Positions 9,547-18,900 of a stretch of DNA of 43,760 nucleotides are shown in pieces; position 1 is the stretch's first letter; the number at the start of each line of letters is the position of its first letter. Source of the stretch: an uncultured Bacilli bacterium (GTDB taxonomy: Bacteria; Bacillota_I; Bacilli_A; RF39; UBA660). The notes below the pieces were generated by a model. It had not been told where the DNA came from, ran no database searches, and was given only the letters and a program-made list of their open reading frames with translations. The translations under genes were made by a program, and so were the position numbers. The DNA is taken from assembly GCA_934183185.1 (NCBI GenBank), contig CAKPSO010000009.1, positions 1-43,760 of the forward strand, read 5' to 3'.

Positions 9547-9786
9547 CTATATCTTATAACTTATAAAATCTATTATTTTATGATTATCTATATTTAAAAT
9601 ATCTTCTACCATGCCTGATAACGTTAAATTAGTTTTTGAACACCAAATATTATCTTTTAAATATTTCCATATTTCTTCTTCTGTAACTCTATATGAAAAA
9701 CAGACATTTATTTTATTTTTCTTTATTCTAAGTACAGGTAGTAGTCGTTTATATAATTCTTCTTCTGTTTTAAAGAAAATATCCAT
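9547..9786 (-). CDS. ComN-like post-transcriptional regulator
   Basis: A 79-aa protein matching the small Post_transc_reg family typified by B. subtilis ComN: an N-terminal helix (EELYKRLLPVLRIKKNKI), then VTEEEIWKYL, a conserved Trp, and LSGMVEDIL. In Bacillus, ComN controls comER/comE mRNA localisation. In B. subtilis comN lies between spoVB and secDF, upstream of rel; here it lies between spoVB and rel, which supports the assignment. The longest frame starts at a GTG that is itself part of the AGGTGAT ribosome site, so the ATG at 9786 is chosen. It is the first gene of the eight-gene run. Confidence 0.75.
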   Translation of the reverse strand: MDIFFKTEEELYKRLLPVLRIKKNKINVCFSYRVTEEEIWKYLKDNIWCSKTNLTLSGMVEDILNIDNHKIIDFISYKI

Positions 9787-9820
9787 CTTTATCACCTATA
9801 TTCATTTACATTACATTACT

Positions 9821-9829
9821 ATTTTAACA
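9821..9829 (-). promoter_or_regulatory. possible extended -10 for the comN-rel operon
   Basis: On the minus strand TGT-TAAAAT (an extended -10 pattern) lies about 35 nt before the comN-like ATG. No good -35 is seen. It is the only reasonable promoter candidate in the 125-bp divergent region on this strand. No clear plus-strand promoter for spoVB was identified there. Confidence 0.3.
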
Positions 9830-9911
9830 CATATAATAGAAATTAAAAATAGAAAAGTTTTTTACTGATAGTTTTTTCTTTATTTACATAAGATTAATTA
9901 AGGATGATACT

Positions 9912-11207
9912 ATGAGAAAAGAGAAATTTATTAAAAGTACTATTATTCTAATGATTGGTGGATTAATTACTAAGATCCTGGGTATGGTTATTAAAATTAT
10001 TATGAACCGTTTAGTCGGGATAGAAGGTATTGGATTATATATGCTAATATTTCCTACTTTTTCTTTATTTATGTCTATGTCACAGTTAAGTCTACCAATA
10101 TCAATTTCTAAATTAGTTAGTGAAGAAAAACATAATAATAAGAAATTAGTATTTACATCTATTCCTGTCGTTATTATTACTAATATTATCTTAATGGGAA
10201 TTATTTTTTTAGTTGCCCCTACTCTAGCTAATACTTTTTTAAAGGATAGTAGGTGTTACTTACCAATATTAGCTATCAGCTTAGTATTACCATTTGAGGC
10301 ATTGTCTAATTTGCTTCGTGGTTATTTTTTTGGTAAACAAAAAATGATTCCTCACGTTATAAGCCATGTAGTTGAACAGGTAGTAAGATTAGTATTAATT
10401 GTGTTGGTAATTCCTGATTTAATTGATAAAAGTATCGTTTATGCAGTTAGTTTTTTGATATTAGTAAATATGATAAGTGAGTTTTCTAGTATTATTATTT
10501 TACTATTATTTTTACCCAAAAATATGGTTATTAGAAAGAGTGATATTAAACCAGATAAGAGAAATTTAAAGAATATTTTAGCTATATCTATTCCTACTAC
10601 TGGTAGTAGACTTGTTGGAAATATTGGATATTTCTTAGAACCTATAATTTTAACTTTTGTGTTAACTACTGTTGGATATTCTAACTCTTATATTTTAAAT
10701 GAATATGGTATTATTAGTGGTTACGTTATGCCAATGCTATTACTACCTAGTTTCTTTACTAACGCTATATCTCAAGCACTTATACCAGTTATTTCTAAGA
10801 GTTATAGTGATAATAATTATAAAGATACTAAGAGAAAATTAAAACAGGGTATTCTTTTCTCTTGTGGAGTTGGAATCCCTGCTACTTTATTATTTTTCTT
10901 TTTTCCAGAATTTTTTATTAATATTATTTATCATACTACTGAAGGTGTTTCATATATAAGGTTTTTAGCACCCGTATTTTTTCTTCATTATCTAGAAACA
11001 CCATTAGCTAGTTCCTTACAAGCTATGGGTAAAGCTAGAGAAGTATTTAATATATCCCTTAAGACAACTATTTTTAGAAGTATTAGTTTATTTGTGTTAT
11101 TATTTTTTAAAATAGGTATGTGGGGATTTATTATATCACTAACTATTAGTATTATTTACTCTACTTATATTCATTTTAAATATATAAGAAAAAGTTTTAT
11201 TTTCTAA
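9912..11207 (+). CDS. SpoVB/MurJ-like MOP-superfamily lipid flippase
   Basis: A 431-aa membrane protein with about 12-14 predicted spans and the polysaccharide-synthesis flippase signature near the N terminus (MIGGLITKILGMVIKIIMNRLVGIEG, here spanning residues 14-39), closely resembling SpoVB/YtgP. These proteins move lipid-linked cell wall or envelope precursors across the membrane. It is shorter than B. subtilis SpoVB. Position opposite comN and near rel matches Bacillus spoVB. No sporulation genes are visible, so it may be a general MurJ-type flippase rather than a sporulation protein. AAGGATGAT precedes the ATG. Confidence 0.85.
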   Translation: MRKEKFIKSTIILMIGGLITKILGMVIKIIMNRLVGIEGIGLYMLIFPTFSLFMSMSQLSLPISISKLVSEEKHNNKKLVFTSIPVVIITNIILMGIIFLVAPTLANTFLKDSRCYLPILAISLVLPFEALSNLLRGYFFGKQKMIPHVISHVVEQVVRLVLIVLVIPDLIDKSIVYAVSFLILVNMISEFSSIIILLLFLPKNMVIRKSDIKPDKRNLKNILAISIPTTGSRLVGNIGYFLEPIILTFVLTTVGYSNSYILNEYGIISGYVMPMLLLPSFFTNAISQALIPVISKSYSDNNYKDTKRKLKQGILFSCGVGIPATLLFFFFPEFFINIIYHTTEGVSYIRFLAPVFFLHYLETPLASSLQAMGKAREVFNISLKTTIFRSISLFVLLFFKIGMWGFIISLTISIIYSTYIHFKYIRKSFIF

Positions 11208-11233
11208 TTAAATATTTACTGTCATGGTGCGTT

Positions 11234-11905
11234 TTATCTGCGTAATGATTTTATATGATTTGTATAGGCACCTGATATGTACGATTTCATTTCTTTATCA
11301 GTATTTGAAGCTACTTTTGATACTAAAATTTTATAACGTGTTTTTAGTGCGTCTAACATATATATTACTAAACTATTAGTTTCTTCGCTGATTAATGATT
11401 GAAAACACGATATTTTAGTTCCAAGCATAGCTATATATTCTTCTGTATAAGTGTTTTTAGCTGATACTAAGATATCATTATCTTCTTCTTTCAATACATT
11501 GAATAAGTTATCATATGCATTTAACATATCTTTATCTGATAAATCTGTAGGAATTTCAGATATATATTTAGCTATTGTGTTATTGGCTATTTTTCTAGCT
11601 GTAGATATTAAGTTAACAGTAGTTTCTAGATATGCTTTTAGTTCATCAACACTACAGTTATTATCTAATAGTAATTGAATTTCTTCATGACACTTAACTA
11701 AGCTTTCCATTTTTATTTTCATCAAAATAGATTTCAATTTTTCTTTATCATCCCTTGATTCAACGGAAATACAAAAGGTATTAGCCCAGTCATAATCTTC
11801 TTCTTTAAGATACTTCTTAATTCTATCCTCTGTAGTAGCTGTATAACTTCGCTTTGAAAATAAATTTCCTATATAAATATTATTATTTTGTTTATTGTAT
11901 ACCAT
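11234..11905 (-). CDS. unknown protein A of a tandem paralog pair
   Basis: A 223-aa, probably soluble helical protein with no recognised motif. It aligns by eye with its upstream neighbour: FCISVESRDDKEKLKSILMK with FCLLVNEHEHYDELKEILKQ, DNDILVSAKNTY with DSPIVYSAQRTF, RYKILV with RYKRLV, and both end in KSLRR. They are therefore diverged duplicates. Protein A has lost several Trp/Cys positions present in B. An AGGTGA site precedes its start, 15 nt after gene B. Function is unknown, and I see no signal peptide or membrane span. Confidence 0.7.
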   Translation of the reverse strand: MVYNKQNNNIYIGNLFSKRSYTATTEDRIKKYLKEEDYDWANTFCISVESRDDKEKLKSILMKIKMESLVKCHEEIQLLLDNNCSVDELKAYLETTVNLISTARKIANNTIAKYISEIPTDLSDKDMLNAYDNLFNVLKEEDNDILVSAKNTYTEEYIAMLGTKISCFQSLISEETNSLVIYMLDALKTRYKILVSKVASNTDKEMKSYISGAYTNHIKSLRR

Positions 11906-11920
11906 ATTATTTCACCTGCT

Positions 11921-12595
11921 TTATTTTCTTCTTAAAGACTTTGCTTTAATACTTTCTTTATTTAATGTATCAAGAACTCTACCAAATTTATAATTATTAT
12001 AAACTAAATCTGGTAGAGAATTGAATTGGTTTACTAATCTTTTATATCTTATTTTTAGTTTTCTCTCAATATCTGATAAGTAGTATTCATATATCTCTTT
12101 ATTTACTTCAGTAATATCTGATTTAGCTATTAAATCATCAAAAGTTCTTTGAGCACTATATACTATAGGACTATCTTCTTGATATAAAAAGTAGCCATAA
12201 TTTTGTAGTGATGCTTCAAACTCTTCTTTACCATGTTGATAAACTAAATTTATTGATGCTTGTGGCCAAGGGCATGTATTAAGGATACTCTTTCTCTGAT
12301 AATCATGTAGCGTGATTAAATCTTTTAATATCTTTTTAATTTCAATAATTGAGTAGTTTGAATTTGATACTGCTTTAATATACATATTAGGATTCTCACA
12401 GAAATCCGCTACACATAATTGTTTTAAGATTTCTTTTAGTTCATCATAATGCTCATGTTCATTTACTAATAAGCAAAACTCACATAATTCTTTTTCATAA
12501 TTTACATATTTTGAATAGTGAATATTCTTTTTTATTATATCGGGATTTCTATCTTTAGTTAAAAATGTAGTTATTTTGGTAATTGGTGCTGACAT
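11921..12595 (-). CDS. unknown protein B of a tandem paralog pair
   Basis: A 224-aa helical protein, the promoter-proximal copy of the pair. It shares its length, the central NYSIIEIKKILKDLITL segment (NCSVDELKAYLETTVNL in A) and the basic KSLRRK end with protein A. It has several Cys residues (CEFCLL, LCVADFC) but no regular zinc-ligand spacing. The ribosome site GGGGGAGAG is strong. Transcription is from a near-consensus promoter at 12626-12654, so the pair is probably well expressed as a two-gene operon. Confidence 0.72.
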   Translation of the reverse strand: MSAPITKITTFLTKDRNPDIIKKNIHYSKYVNYEKELCEFCLLVNEHEHYDELKEILKQLCVADFCENPNMYIKAVSNSNYSIIEIKKILKDLITLHDYQRKSILNTCPWPQASINLVYQHGKEEFEASLQNYGYFLYQEDSPIVYSAQRTFDDLIAKSDITEVNKEIYEYYLSDIERKLKIRYKRLVNQFNSLPDLVYNNYKFGRVLDTLNKESIKAKSLRRK

Positions 12596-12625
12596 AAAAT
12601 ACTCTCCCCCTTCTTGACTTTGCCT

Positions 12626-12654
12626 ATTTTAACACAAAACTATCTTCCTGTCAA
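12626..12654 (-). promoter_or_regulatory. strong sigma-A-type promoter of the paralog pair
   Basis: TTGACA (12654-12649), exactly 17 nt, then TAAAAT (12631-12626) on the minus strand, about 31 nt upstream of the ATG at 12595. This is one of the best promoter matches in the window. Confidence 0.7.
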
Positions 12655-12666
12655 ACAATTTTTAGT

Positions 12667-12695
12667 TTTACTTTAGTGTTTATTTTTAGTATAAT
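12667..12695 (+). promoter_or_regulatory. promoter of the coiled-coil gene
   Basis: TTTACT (12667-12672), 17 nt, then TATAAT (12690-12695), 20 nt before the ATG at 12715 and just upstream of AGGTGAT. It is divergent from and adjacent to the promoter at 12626-12654. Confidence 0.5.
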
Positions 12696-12714
12696 TAGCT
12701 CTAGGTGATAGACT

Positions 12715-14316
12715 ATGTTTAATGAGACAAAAGGTAGTATTAATGGTAAACGAAATAGAAGATTATTTGCTTGGTTTAGAAAAAGAAAGAAAATAAAAGA
12801 AGAAGAATTTATAGAAGATAAAAAGAAAAAAGAAATAGATAATGATAAGAAAAGTAAAATAGTATGTGTGAAAATTATTGATAATCAAGTAATAAATAAA
12901 AATAATTTAATAAATGATAAGACTGTAAAAAATACTTATGTAGAACCTATAGTTATTCCTACTATAGAAAATTTACAGTCAGATGAGAAGCAAGAAACAG
13001 TTTTAGTAAAAAATGAAAAAAAGTCTCTTAATATAGGGACAAATAGTAAAAAAGATATAGATGATAAAAATAAGAATATTGATATTCCTATTAAATTGGA
13101 TACAAAAGATGTAAGTAGTAAGGAAAAAGAGAATACTACTAATTATTTTGATGATGAGATTAGTCAAGCACACAAAGAAGATAAGAAATTAAAGCCAAAT
13201 TATAATAATGAAAAATTAGCTAGTAAGTATACATCTACTAGTACACAAGTTGAATTATTAGAAGCTGTTACCCATGAAATTAATAATATATTAGATGATA
13301 AGCAATATGAACTAAAAAAGATAGCTTTTGAGTTTGAGGTATTAACAGATAAAGTTAATGATGCTGTTTACTCTGCTGAAGTAGAAGATATTCAAAAAGA
13401 AATTGAAGTATTACTAGAAAAGCTAAGAAAAATTTATAGGGAATTAGAATTATTAACTAACTCCTCTACTTTTCAGAATGTACATCAAATAGATGATCCA
13501 TATCTTACTGATATTATTGATGAGTATATAAATAGCCAAATGGAAAATAAGAATATCACTAAACAAGTTGATAAGATTGAGACTAATAAAGAATATAAGA
13601 GTATTGTTAGTAAAATAGTTGAAATTGATAAAGAAAAGGATAAATTAGAAGAAAAACTAATTGAAAAAAAGAAATATTATCAGATACGTGATGATGAATT
13701 TGAACATTGGAAAGATAGTTATATGAATATTGATATGGTTACTTCTTATTTAAATAATATGGTTAATGATAGTAAAAAAATGCTTGATAATATTGAAGAA
13801 AAAGTTAGAAAAAATGTGACCGTTACTGAAGTGGTAGAAACTAAAATTAAAAATAGTTTGACACTGATGGGAAAAGCTTTATTATTTATGTCATTATTAA
13901 GTAATAAGCCTACTAAAAATAATCCTGCTTTCAATGCAGTTACTACTTTTACTGCCATTAATTTAGTTCATGATGTTTTAAAGCCTAAAAAAATAATTAC
14001 CAAAAGATATGAAACTGACTTAGTTGATTATAGTGAAATGATTAATAATACTATTGGCAATGTTAGCAAAGTTAATAGATTAATTGATAGTAATATTTTC
14101 GATATATCAGCACTTAAACAAGATTTTCAAAGAAACTTTTCTGAATTTCAAAATGATATACCTGAATATAAAGAACTTATCACAAGATTAGATGATATTG
14201 AAAAAGAAATGATTAAACAGAAAAAGGAAGTTCTGAAAACTACATATAGTCTTAATGAACAGTATAATAAAAATAAGGAAAAAGTTAAAAAATATCGTGA
14301 TCTAAATTGTATTTAA
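12715..14316 (+). CDS. long charged coiled-coil protein with a central hydrophobic segment, function unknown
   Basis: A 533-aa protein. It opens with a strongly basic region (NGKRNRRLFAWFRKRKK), followed by about 140 residues of low-complexity Lys/Asn/Asp sequence that looks disordered. Heptad-rich coiled coils follow at about residues 175-380 (ELKKIAFEFEVLTDKV, IDKEKDKLEEKLIEKKK). A short hydrophobic patch at about 382-397 (LMGKALLFMSLLSN) and another near 408-422 may form a hairpin in the membrane, followed by a second coiled coil to the end. There is no signal peptide and no known domain. An SMC-like or division-scaffold role would be guesswork. It has its own promoter and a downstream hairpin terminator. 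Confidence 0.72.
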   Translation: MFNETKGSINGKRNRRLFAWFRKRKKIKEEEFIEDKKKKEIDNDKKSKIVCVKIIDNQVINKNNLINDKTVKNTYVEPIVIPTIENLQSDEKQETVLVKNEKKSLNIGTNSKKDIDDKNKNIDIPIKLDTKDVSSKEKENTTNYFDDEISQAHKEDKKLKPNYNNEKLASKYTSTSTQVELLEAVTHEINNILDDKQYELKKIAFEFEVLTDKVNDAVYSAEVEDIQKEIEVLLEKLRKIYRELELLTNSSTFQNVHQIDDPYLTDIIDEYINSQMENKNITKQVDKIETNKEYKSIVSKIVEIDKEKDKLEEKLIEKKKYYQIRDDEFEHWKDSYMNIDMVTSYLNNMVNDSKKMLDNIEEKVRKNVTVTEVVETKIKNSLTLMGKALLFMSLLSNKPTKNNPAFNAVTTFTAINLVHDVLKPKKIITKRYETDLVDYSEMINNTIGNVSKVNRLIDSNIFDISALKQDFQRNFSEFQNDIPEYKELITRLDDIEKEMIKQKKEVLKTTYSLNEQYNKNKEKVKKYRDLNCI

Positions 14317-14440
14317 TAGCATTGATATTAAAAAATATAACATTGTTAAAGCAAATAAACTGAATCCTAACATAAACATTATATTCGTATTCTTGAGTGT
14401 GTAAGGAATTCTGTGTAAATGACATCTAACCATGATAGTT

Positions 14441-14466
14441 AGGAACTTTATATAGGTTCCTTTTTT
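14441..14466 (+). terminator. rho-independent terminator after the coiled-coil gene
   Basis: AGGAAC (14441-14446) and GTTCCT (14456-14461) form a 6-bp stem followed by six T residues. It lies 125 nt after the gene's stop codon. Confidence 0.5.
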
Positions 14467-14507
14467 GCTATTTAAATAATATCGCATAATATTTAATTTT
14501 CAAAGAA

Positions 14508-14815
14508 CTAAATTCTTCCATCAAACATAATAGATAATTCAGATAATATTGGTCCCCAATTTCTATATGCTTGATCCCATTTTTTTGCTATATTCTTAGT
14601 AGCTAAATATAGGCATTTTAGTAATGACATATCAGTTGGAAAAACAGATTTAGTTTTAGTAAATTTTCTAAATTGTCTATTTAACGATTCAATTGTATTT
14701 GTTGTATACATTATTTTTCTAATTGAATCAGAAAATTGGAAGAAATGACAAATAGCATCCCAGTTTGATTCCTAAGTTTTAAATGCTGTTGAATATTGTA
14801 TCATACATCTATTTA
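14508..14815 (-). pseudogene. IS256-family transposase relic (C-terminal part)
   Basis: The minus strand encodes the conserved end of IS256/Mutator-type transposases: IRKIMYTTNTIESLNRQFRK, then SVFPTDMSLLKCLYLAT, then KKWDQAYRNWGPILSELSI and FDGR-stop. Reading further upstream in the same frame gives MIQYSTAFKT-stop(TAG)-ESNWDAICHFFQFSDS, so the frame is broken by a nonsense codon at about 14773. The N-terminal two thirds, including the DDE residues, are absent. No terminal inverted repeats were recognised. It is a dead fragment next to the trxA terminator. Confidence 0.85.
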
Positions 14816-14824
14816 AAAGAATAC

Positions 14825-14854
14825 AAAAAAGAAAGCCCTTACTCAACTTTCTTT
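14825..14854 (-). terminator. terminator of cvpA-trxA
   Basis: On the minus strand AAAGAAAG and CTTTCTTT (14854-14847 and 14835-14828) form an 8-bp stem with an 11-nt loop, followed by T residues. It begins directly after the trxA stop codon. Confidence 0.6.
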
Positions 14855-15154
14855 CTATGCATTTTTTATTATATGATCTAATTCTTCTTTAGGAATATAG
14901 CCTATTCTTTTATCTATTAATTTTCCATCTTTAAATAATAGAAATGTCGGAACACTCATAATTCCATATTGACGAGCTAATTCTTCATTTTCATCTACAT
15001 CTACCTTAGCTACTGTTAAGTTATCATTTTCAGAGCTAATACTATCTATAACAGGGTGCATCATACGACATGGTCCACACCAAGTTGCATAAAAATCTAC
15101 TAGTAATAAACCTTTATCTATATTTAAATTATTATTTTTTATTTCTTTTAACAT
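14855..15154 (-). CDS. trxA: thioredoxin
   Basis: A 99-aa thioredoxin with the redox motif W25-C26-G27-P28-C29 (YATWCGPCRM), the buried Asp in VDFYATW, the cis-proline region SVPTFLLFKDGK, and normal family length. It is a cytoplasmic dithiol reductant. It sits 9 nt after cvpA with an AGGAG site. In Bacillus, trxA also lies in the region downstream of rnhC-zapA-cvpA-polX-mutS2; here polX and mutS2 are missing between them. Confidence 0.96.
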   Translation of the reverse strand: MLKEIKNNNLNIDKGLLLVDFYATWCGPCRMMHPVIDSISSENDNLTVAKVDVDENEELARQYGIMSVPTFLLFKDGKLIDKRIGYIPKEELDHIIKNA

Positions 15155-15163
15155 ATTATTCTC

Positions 15164-15886
15164 CTATTCATATTTATTAATTATATTATCTATACCTAAT
15201 AATTTTATTTTACCTTTATCTACCAATTTTTGAACATACTTAGTAGTAATTACTTTATGCTTTAACATAGTATCTATAGAAGCTAAATCAAATTCATCAC
15301 TAGTCATGCTTTCATTGGTGTATTTTTCTGATAAATCATATATATCATTAAATGTATCTACAAAATCTTGAGATATATTTGATAGTATTGGTGTTGAATT
15401 TAATATTTTATCAGTTAACTTACTATCATTAAACTGTTTAATATTAAATAATGGCTGTTTGAAGAAAAATAATGCAATAAATACAATTATAAATCCTTCT
15501 ATAATTCCAACAATCATTCCTAATATTTTAGATGGGATTCCTAGAATAATAGTAAACTTTAGTATTTTTTCTATTATTCCTGTTATCTTAACTATTATTT
15601 GAAGGATAGTCTCTAGTATTAATATAACTATTAAGAAAGCTATTAATTGATATAATAGAATATTAAATGATACTATGCCTCCATATACTCCTCCAAATTT
15701 AAAGAATGGAAAATATAAACTTAAAAATTCAGCTATGGGATTTTTCAAGTAAAAAGCTATTATTACTATTAAAACAAATCCAACTGTTGAAACAGTTTGC
15801 TTTAATACTCCCTTCTTCCAACCTATTACGCCCATAAGTGCTATTGTTAGAAAGATCAATACATCAATAATATTCGTAATATTCAT
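15164..15886 (-). CDS. CvpA family membrane protein
   Basis: A 240-aa protein with four hydrophobic spans in the first about 150 residues. It begins IIDVLIFLTIALMGVIGWKKG, the typical CvpA opening (DxxIxxxxxxxxxxGxxxG), followed by a soluble C-terminal tail of about 80 residues. Family members are linked to colicin V production in E. coli and to envelope stress tolerance; the molecular role is unsettled. It is transcribed from a good promoter just upstream and shares its operon with trxA. It is annotated YshB in Bacillus, where it is also close to rnhC. Confidence 0.88.
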   Translation of the reverse strand: MNITNIIDVLIFLTIALMGVIGWKKGVLKQTVSTVGFVLIVIIAFYLKNPIAEFLSLYFPFFKFGGVYGGIVSFNILLYQLIAFLIVILILETILQIIVKITGIIEKILKFTIILGIPSKILGMIVGIIEGFIIVFIALFFFKQPLFNIKQFNDSKLTDKILNSTPILSNISQDFVDTFNDIYDLSEKYTNESMTSDEFDLASIDTMLKHKVITTKYVQKLVDKGKIKLLGIDNIINKYE

Positions 15887-15912
15887 TTACTTCACCCTTT
15901 CTTATTATATTC

Positions 15913-15941
15913 ATTATAACGTTATTTAATATGTTTTTCAA
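15913..15941 (-). promoter_or_regulatory. promoter of cvpA-trxA
   Basis: TTGAAA (15941-15936), 17 nt, TATAAT (15918-15913) on the minus strand, ending 27 nt before the cvpA ATG. It lies in the short gap after the leucine-rich-repeat gene, so cvpA does not depend on read-through from it. Confidence 0.7.
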
Positions 15942-18900
15942 TTATTTAATTTTAATTAGGCGTTTATTTTGAGTTTTATCTTTTTTCTTAAATACAACAT
16001 GATGCATAATTAAGTTTGGATTTTTATCTTGTCTAATTTGTTTAATGTTTTTTAGAATGTCAGCTTGATCAGTATCTGAAACAACAGCTAAATTACTTCT
16101 ATCTCTAAAAGAATATCTAGTATCTTCTCCTATTTGTTCAATAAGGCCTAATTTCTTATTCATTAAATATAATAAGTACGAAGTATCTTCTTTTAAGTCT
16201 GCTTCAATAGCATCATATGTTTCTAATAGATTATTAAGTGAAGTCATAATCTCTTTATTTTGAATTCCTTTTTCATCTTCAAGTTCAGGATTAGTTCTAG
16301 CTAAATCAGATATATAAATACTATTATTATCTCTTTCTTCATATACTAAATACCAATCTTCTCCTAAAATAATATGACTATCTTGGAGAAAATTATTATT
16401 GGTATATATTTCTATATCTTCTGAATATATTTTTTCTTTCATTACTTTTATTTTATGTAAAGTATAGTCTCGAATATTATAGCCGTGTTCTTCCACTATT
16501 CTTCTTTCATCACGATATATTGGTACCAGTGGTTTCAAATTACCTAAATATATTTCCTTTACATCTCCTTCTATAAAATGTTGAGTATTACTTGCAATTG
16601 AATATAAATATTCATATTCTTGAGAGTTAAAATATACTTGAGTAGAATTATAATTAATTGGTTGGAAATGAGACAAAGTAAGTGCCGGATTATTTAATAT
16701 GTTATTATTTGCAATTCTAATAGCCCCCAATGATTCATAATTACTATCACCAACTGTTACCAAACGTATTACTTCTCTTTTTTCTAACTCAGCTAATTCT
16801 TTTAATTGTTTAGTTTTTTCTTCATTAGAAAGTGAACTTCTTTCCATTTTCTTTTTTCTTTCCGTTATATATCTTTTTACTTCTTTTTTACTTTTACTAA
16901 TTATTTTTAATGCATCTAACTCTATCGCTTTTTTTACTGCACTATATAAATATTCATGATTTTTAAGGTAAGGTGTTTCTTCAATACTATCATGACAATA
17001 AACATTATTAGTTTGCCAATCCCATGATTCTGTTAATAATATTTCTTTATCATCAGTAACAAGTTTAGTTACAAATATTCCACCATCTTCACTACCTATG
17101 GCATGAGCTAAACTGCTATCTCCTATTTCTCCCCATTTCTGATGACAATCTGTGTAGTTAATTTCGCCTATAAGTATTCCTAAACTATCGTCCTTTCTTA
17201 ACAATTCTGTTTTTATTTTATAACCATCGATTTTATAAATATTACTTCTTTTTATCAATGAGCTTAACTTTCTTTTATCAATTGATTCAAACATTCCTTG
17301 GTAATATTCAAATGCTGTTTGTATATCTACGCCGGCTTTTTTTACTTCCATAGCAAATTCCATATTTCCTTCATGAACATTATTAAATCCTATATTTTTG
17401 ATATAATTAGTAGCTTGTTCTAGTGTAAGTACATCTGAACCAGTATGAAGCTTGCTATAAACTCTCATGTTTTGAAAATTCTTTTGAATATATTCTATTT
17501 TTCTTTGATATTGTTCATCTTTTAAAATTTCATTCATATATTTCATTAAGAAATTATAGAAGTCAACATTAAAATTCTTATCACACCTATTGAATACTAC
17601 ATTTTTATTCTTAATAAAATTCATATAACTCTGGAGTCTATTTTTAGAATTATTATCACTTTCAAATAATCCAAAGACAGCTATCATTTTGCTAACTGTT
17701 TCTGCTATTTCACTATTATCAATATCAACTAAATCTTTAATTTCATTCCAAACTTTACAATCAAACTTTTCTGTTTCCTCTAAAGTTAAAGCATCAAATA
17801 GTAATGGTGAAATATCAAAATTTTTACGCAACTTATAAAATAAATTTTTAAATTTAATAATTGCATCTTCTGTATATATTGAATCACTGTTAATTAGATC
17901 GTTTATATAAACACTATTCACAAATTCATCAAAGCTAGAATGTTTATCTTTTAAAATAGAATTAGCATACAAATATAAATAATTTATAGCAACATTACTA
18001 TCTATATTTATTTCAATATTTCCGTATGGGGTAATCAATTGTTTTAAAGATTTACAATTATAGAATGCATCTTTACCAATATAAGTTACACCGTCTGGTA
18101 TGGTTATTGATTTTAAAGATTCACAATCTTTAAATGTGTCTTTGCAAATACATGTTACACTGTCTGGCAAAGTTATCGATTCTAATGATTTACAACTTTT
18201 AAATGTAGATGGCGATATACTAGTTACACCATCTGGTATGGTTATTGATTTTAGTGAGGAACAATCACGAAATGCAGATTTATCTATACTAGTTACACTA
18301 TCTGGTATAAATATTGATTCTAAAGAGTGACAGCCATTAAATAAAGATTCACCTATAATGGTTATTTTCTCTGGTAGGGTTATTGATTTTAAAGATTCAC
18401 AATCATAAAATGCTTTTTTGCCTATATTTGTGACGCTATTTGGTATAGTTATTGATTCTAAAGAGTGACAACCATTAAATAAAGATTCACCTATACTGGT
18501 TACTGCTTCTGGCAGAGTTATTGTTTTTAAAGATTTACAATCATAAAATGCTTTTTTGCCTATATTTGTGACACTATTTGGTATAGTTATCGACTCCAGT
18601 AAGCGACACCTGTAAAATGCAGATTCTCCTATATTGGTTACTTCTTCTGGCATGATTATTGATTTTAAAGAAAAACAATTTGAAAATGCATTATCGCCTA
18701 TATTAGTTACACCTTTTGGTATAGCTATTAATTTTAAGGAAGAGCAACCATTAAATGTGCCTTCTCCTATATTAGTGATGCTGTCTGGTAAAGATATTGA
18801 GCTTAAAGATTCACAATCTGAAAATGCATTATCGCCTATATTAGTTACACCTTTTGGAATATTTATTGATTTTAACGAGAAGCAATTGGAAAATGCAGAT

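Noticed and set aside
14302..14487. 61-codon minus-strand frame with a hydrophobic end
   Set aside because: It has no ribosome site at either possible ATG, overlaps the 3' end of the coiled-coil gene and contains that gene's hairpin terminator; hydrophobic translations are common in AT-rich DNA.
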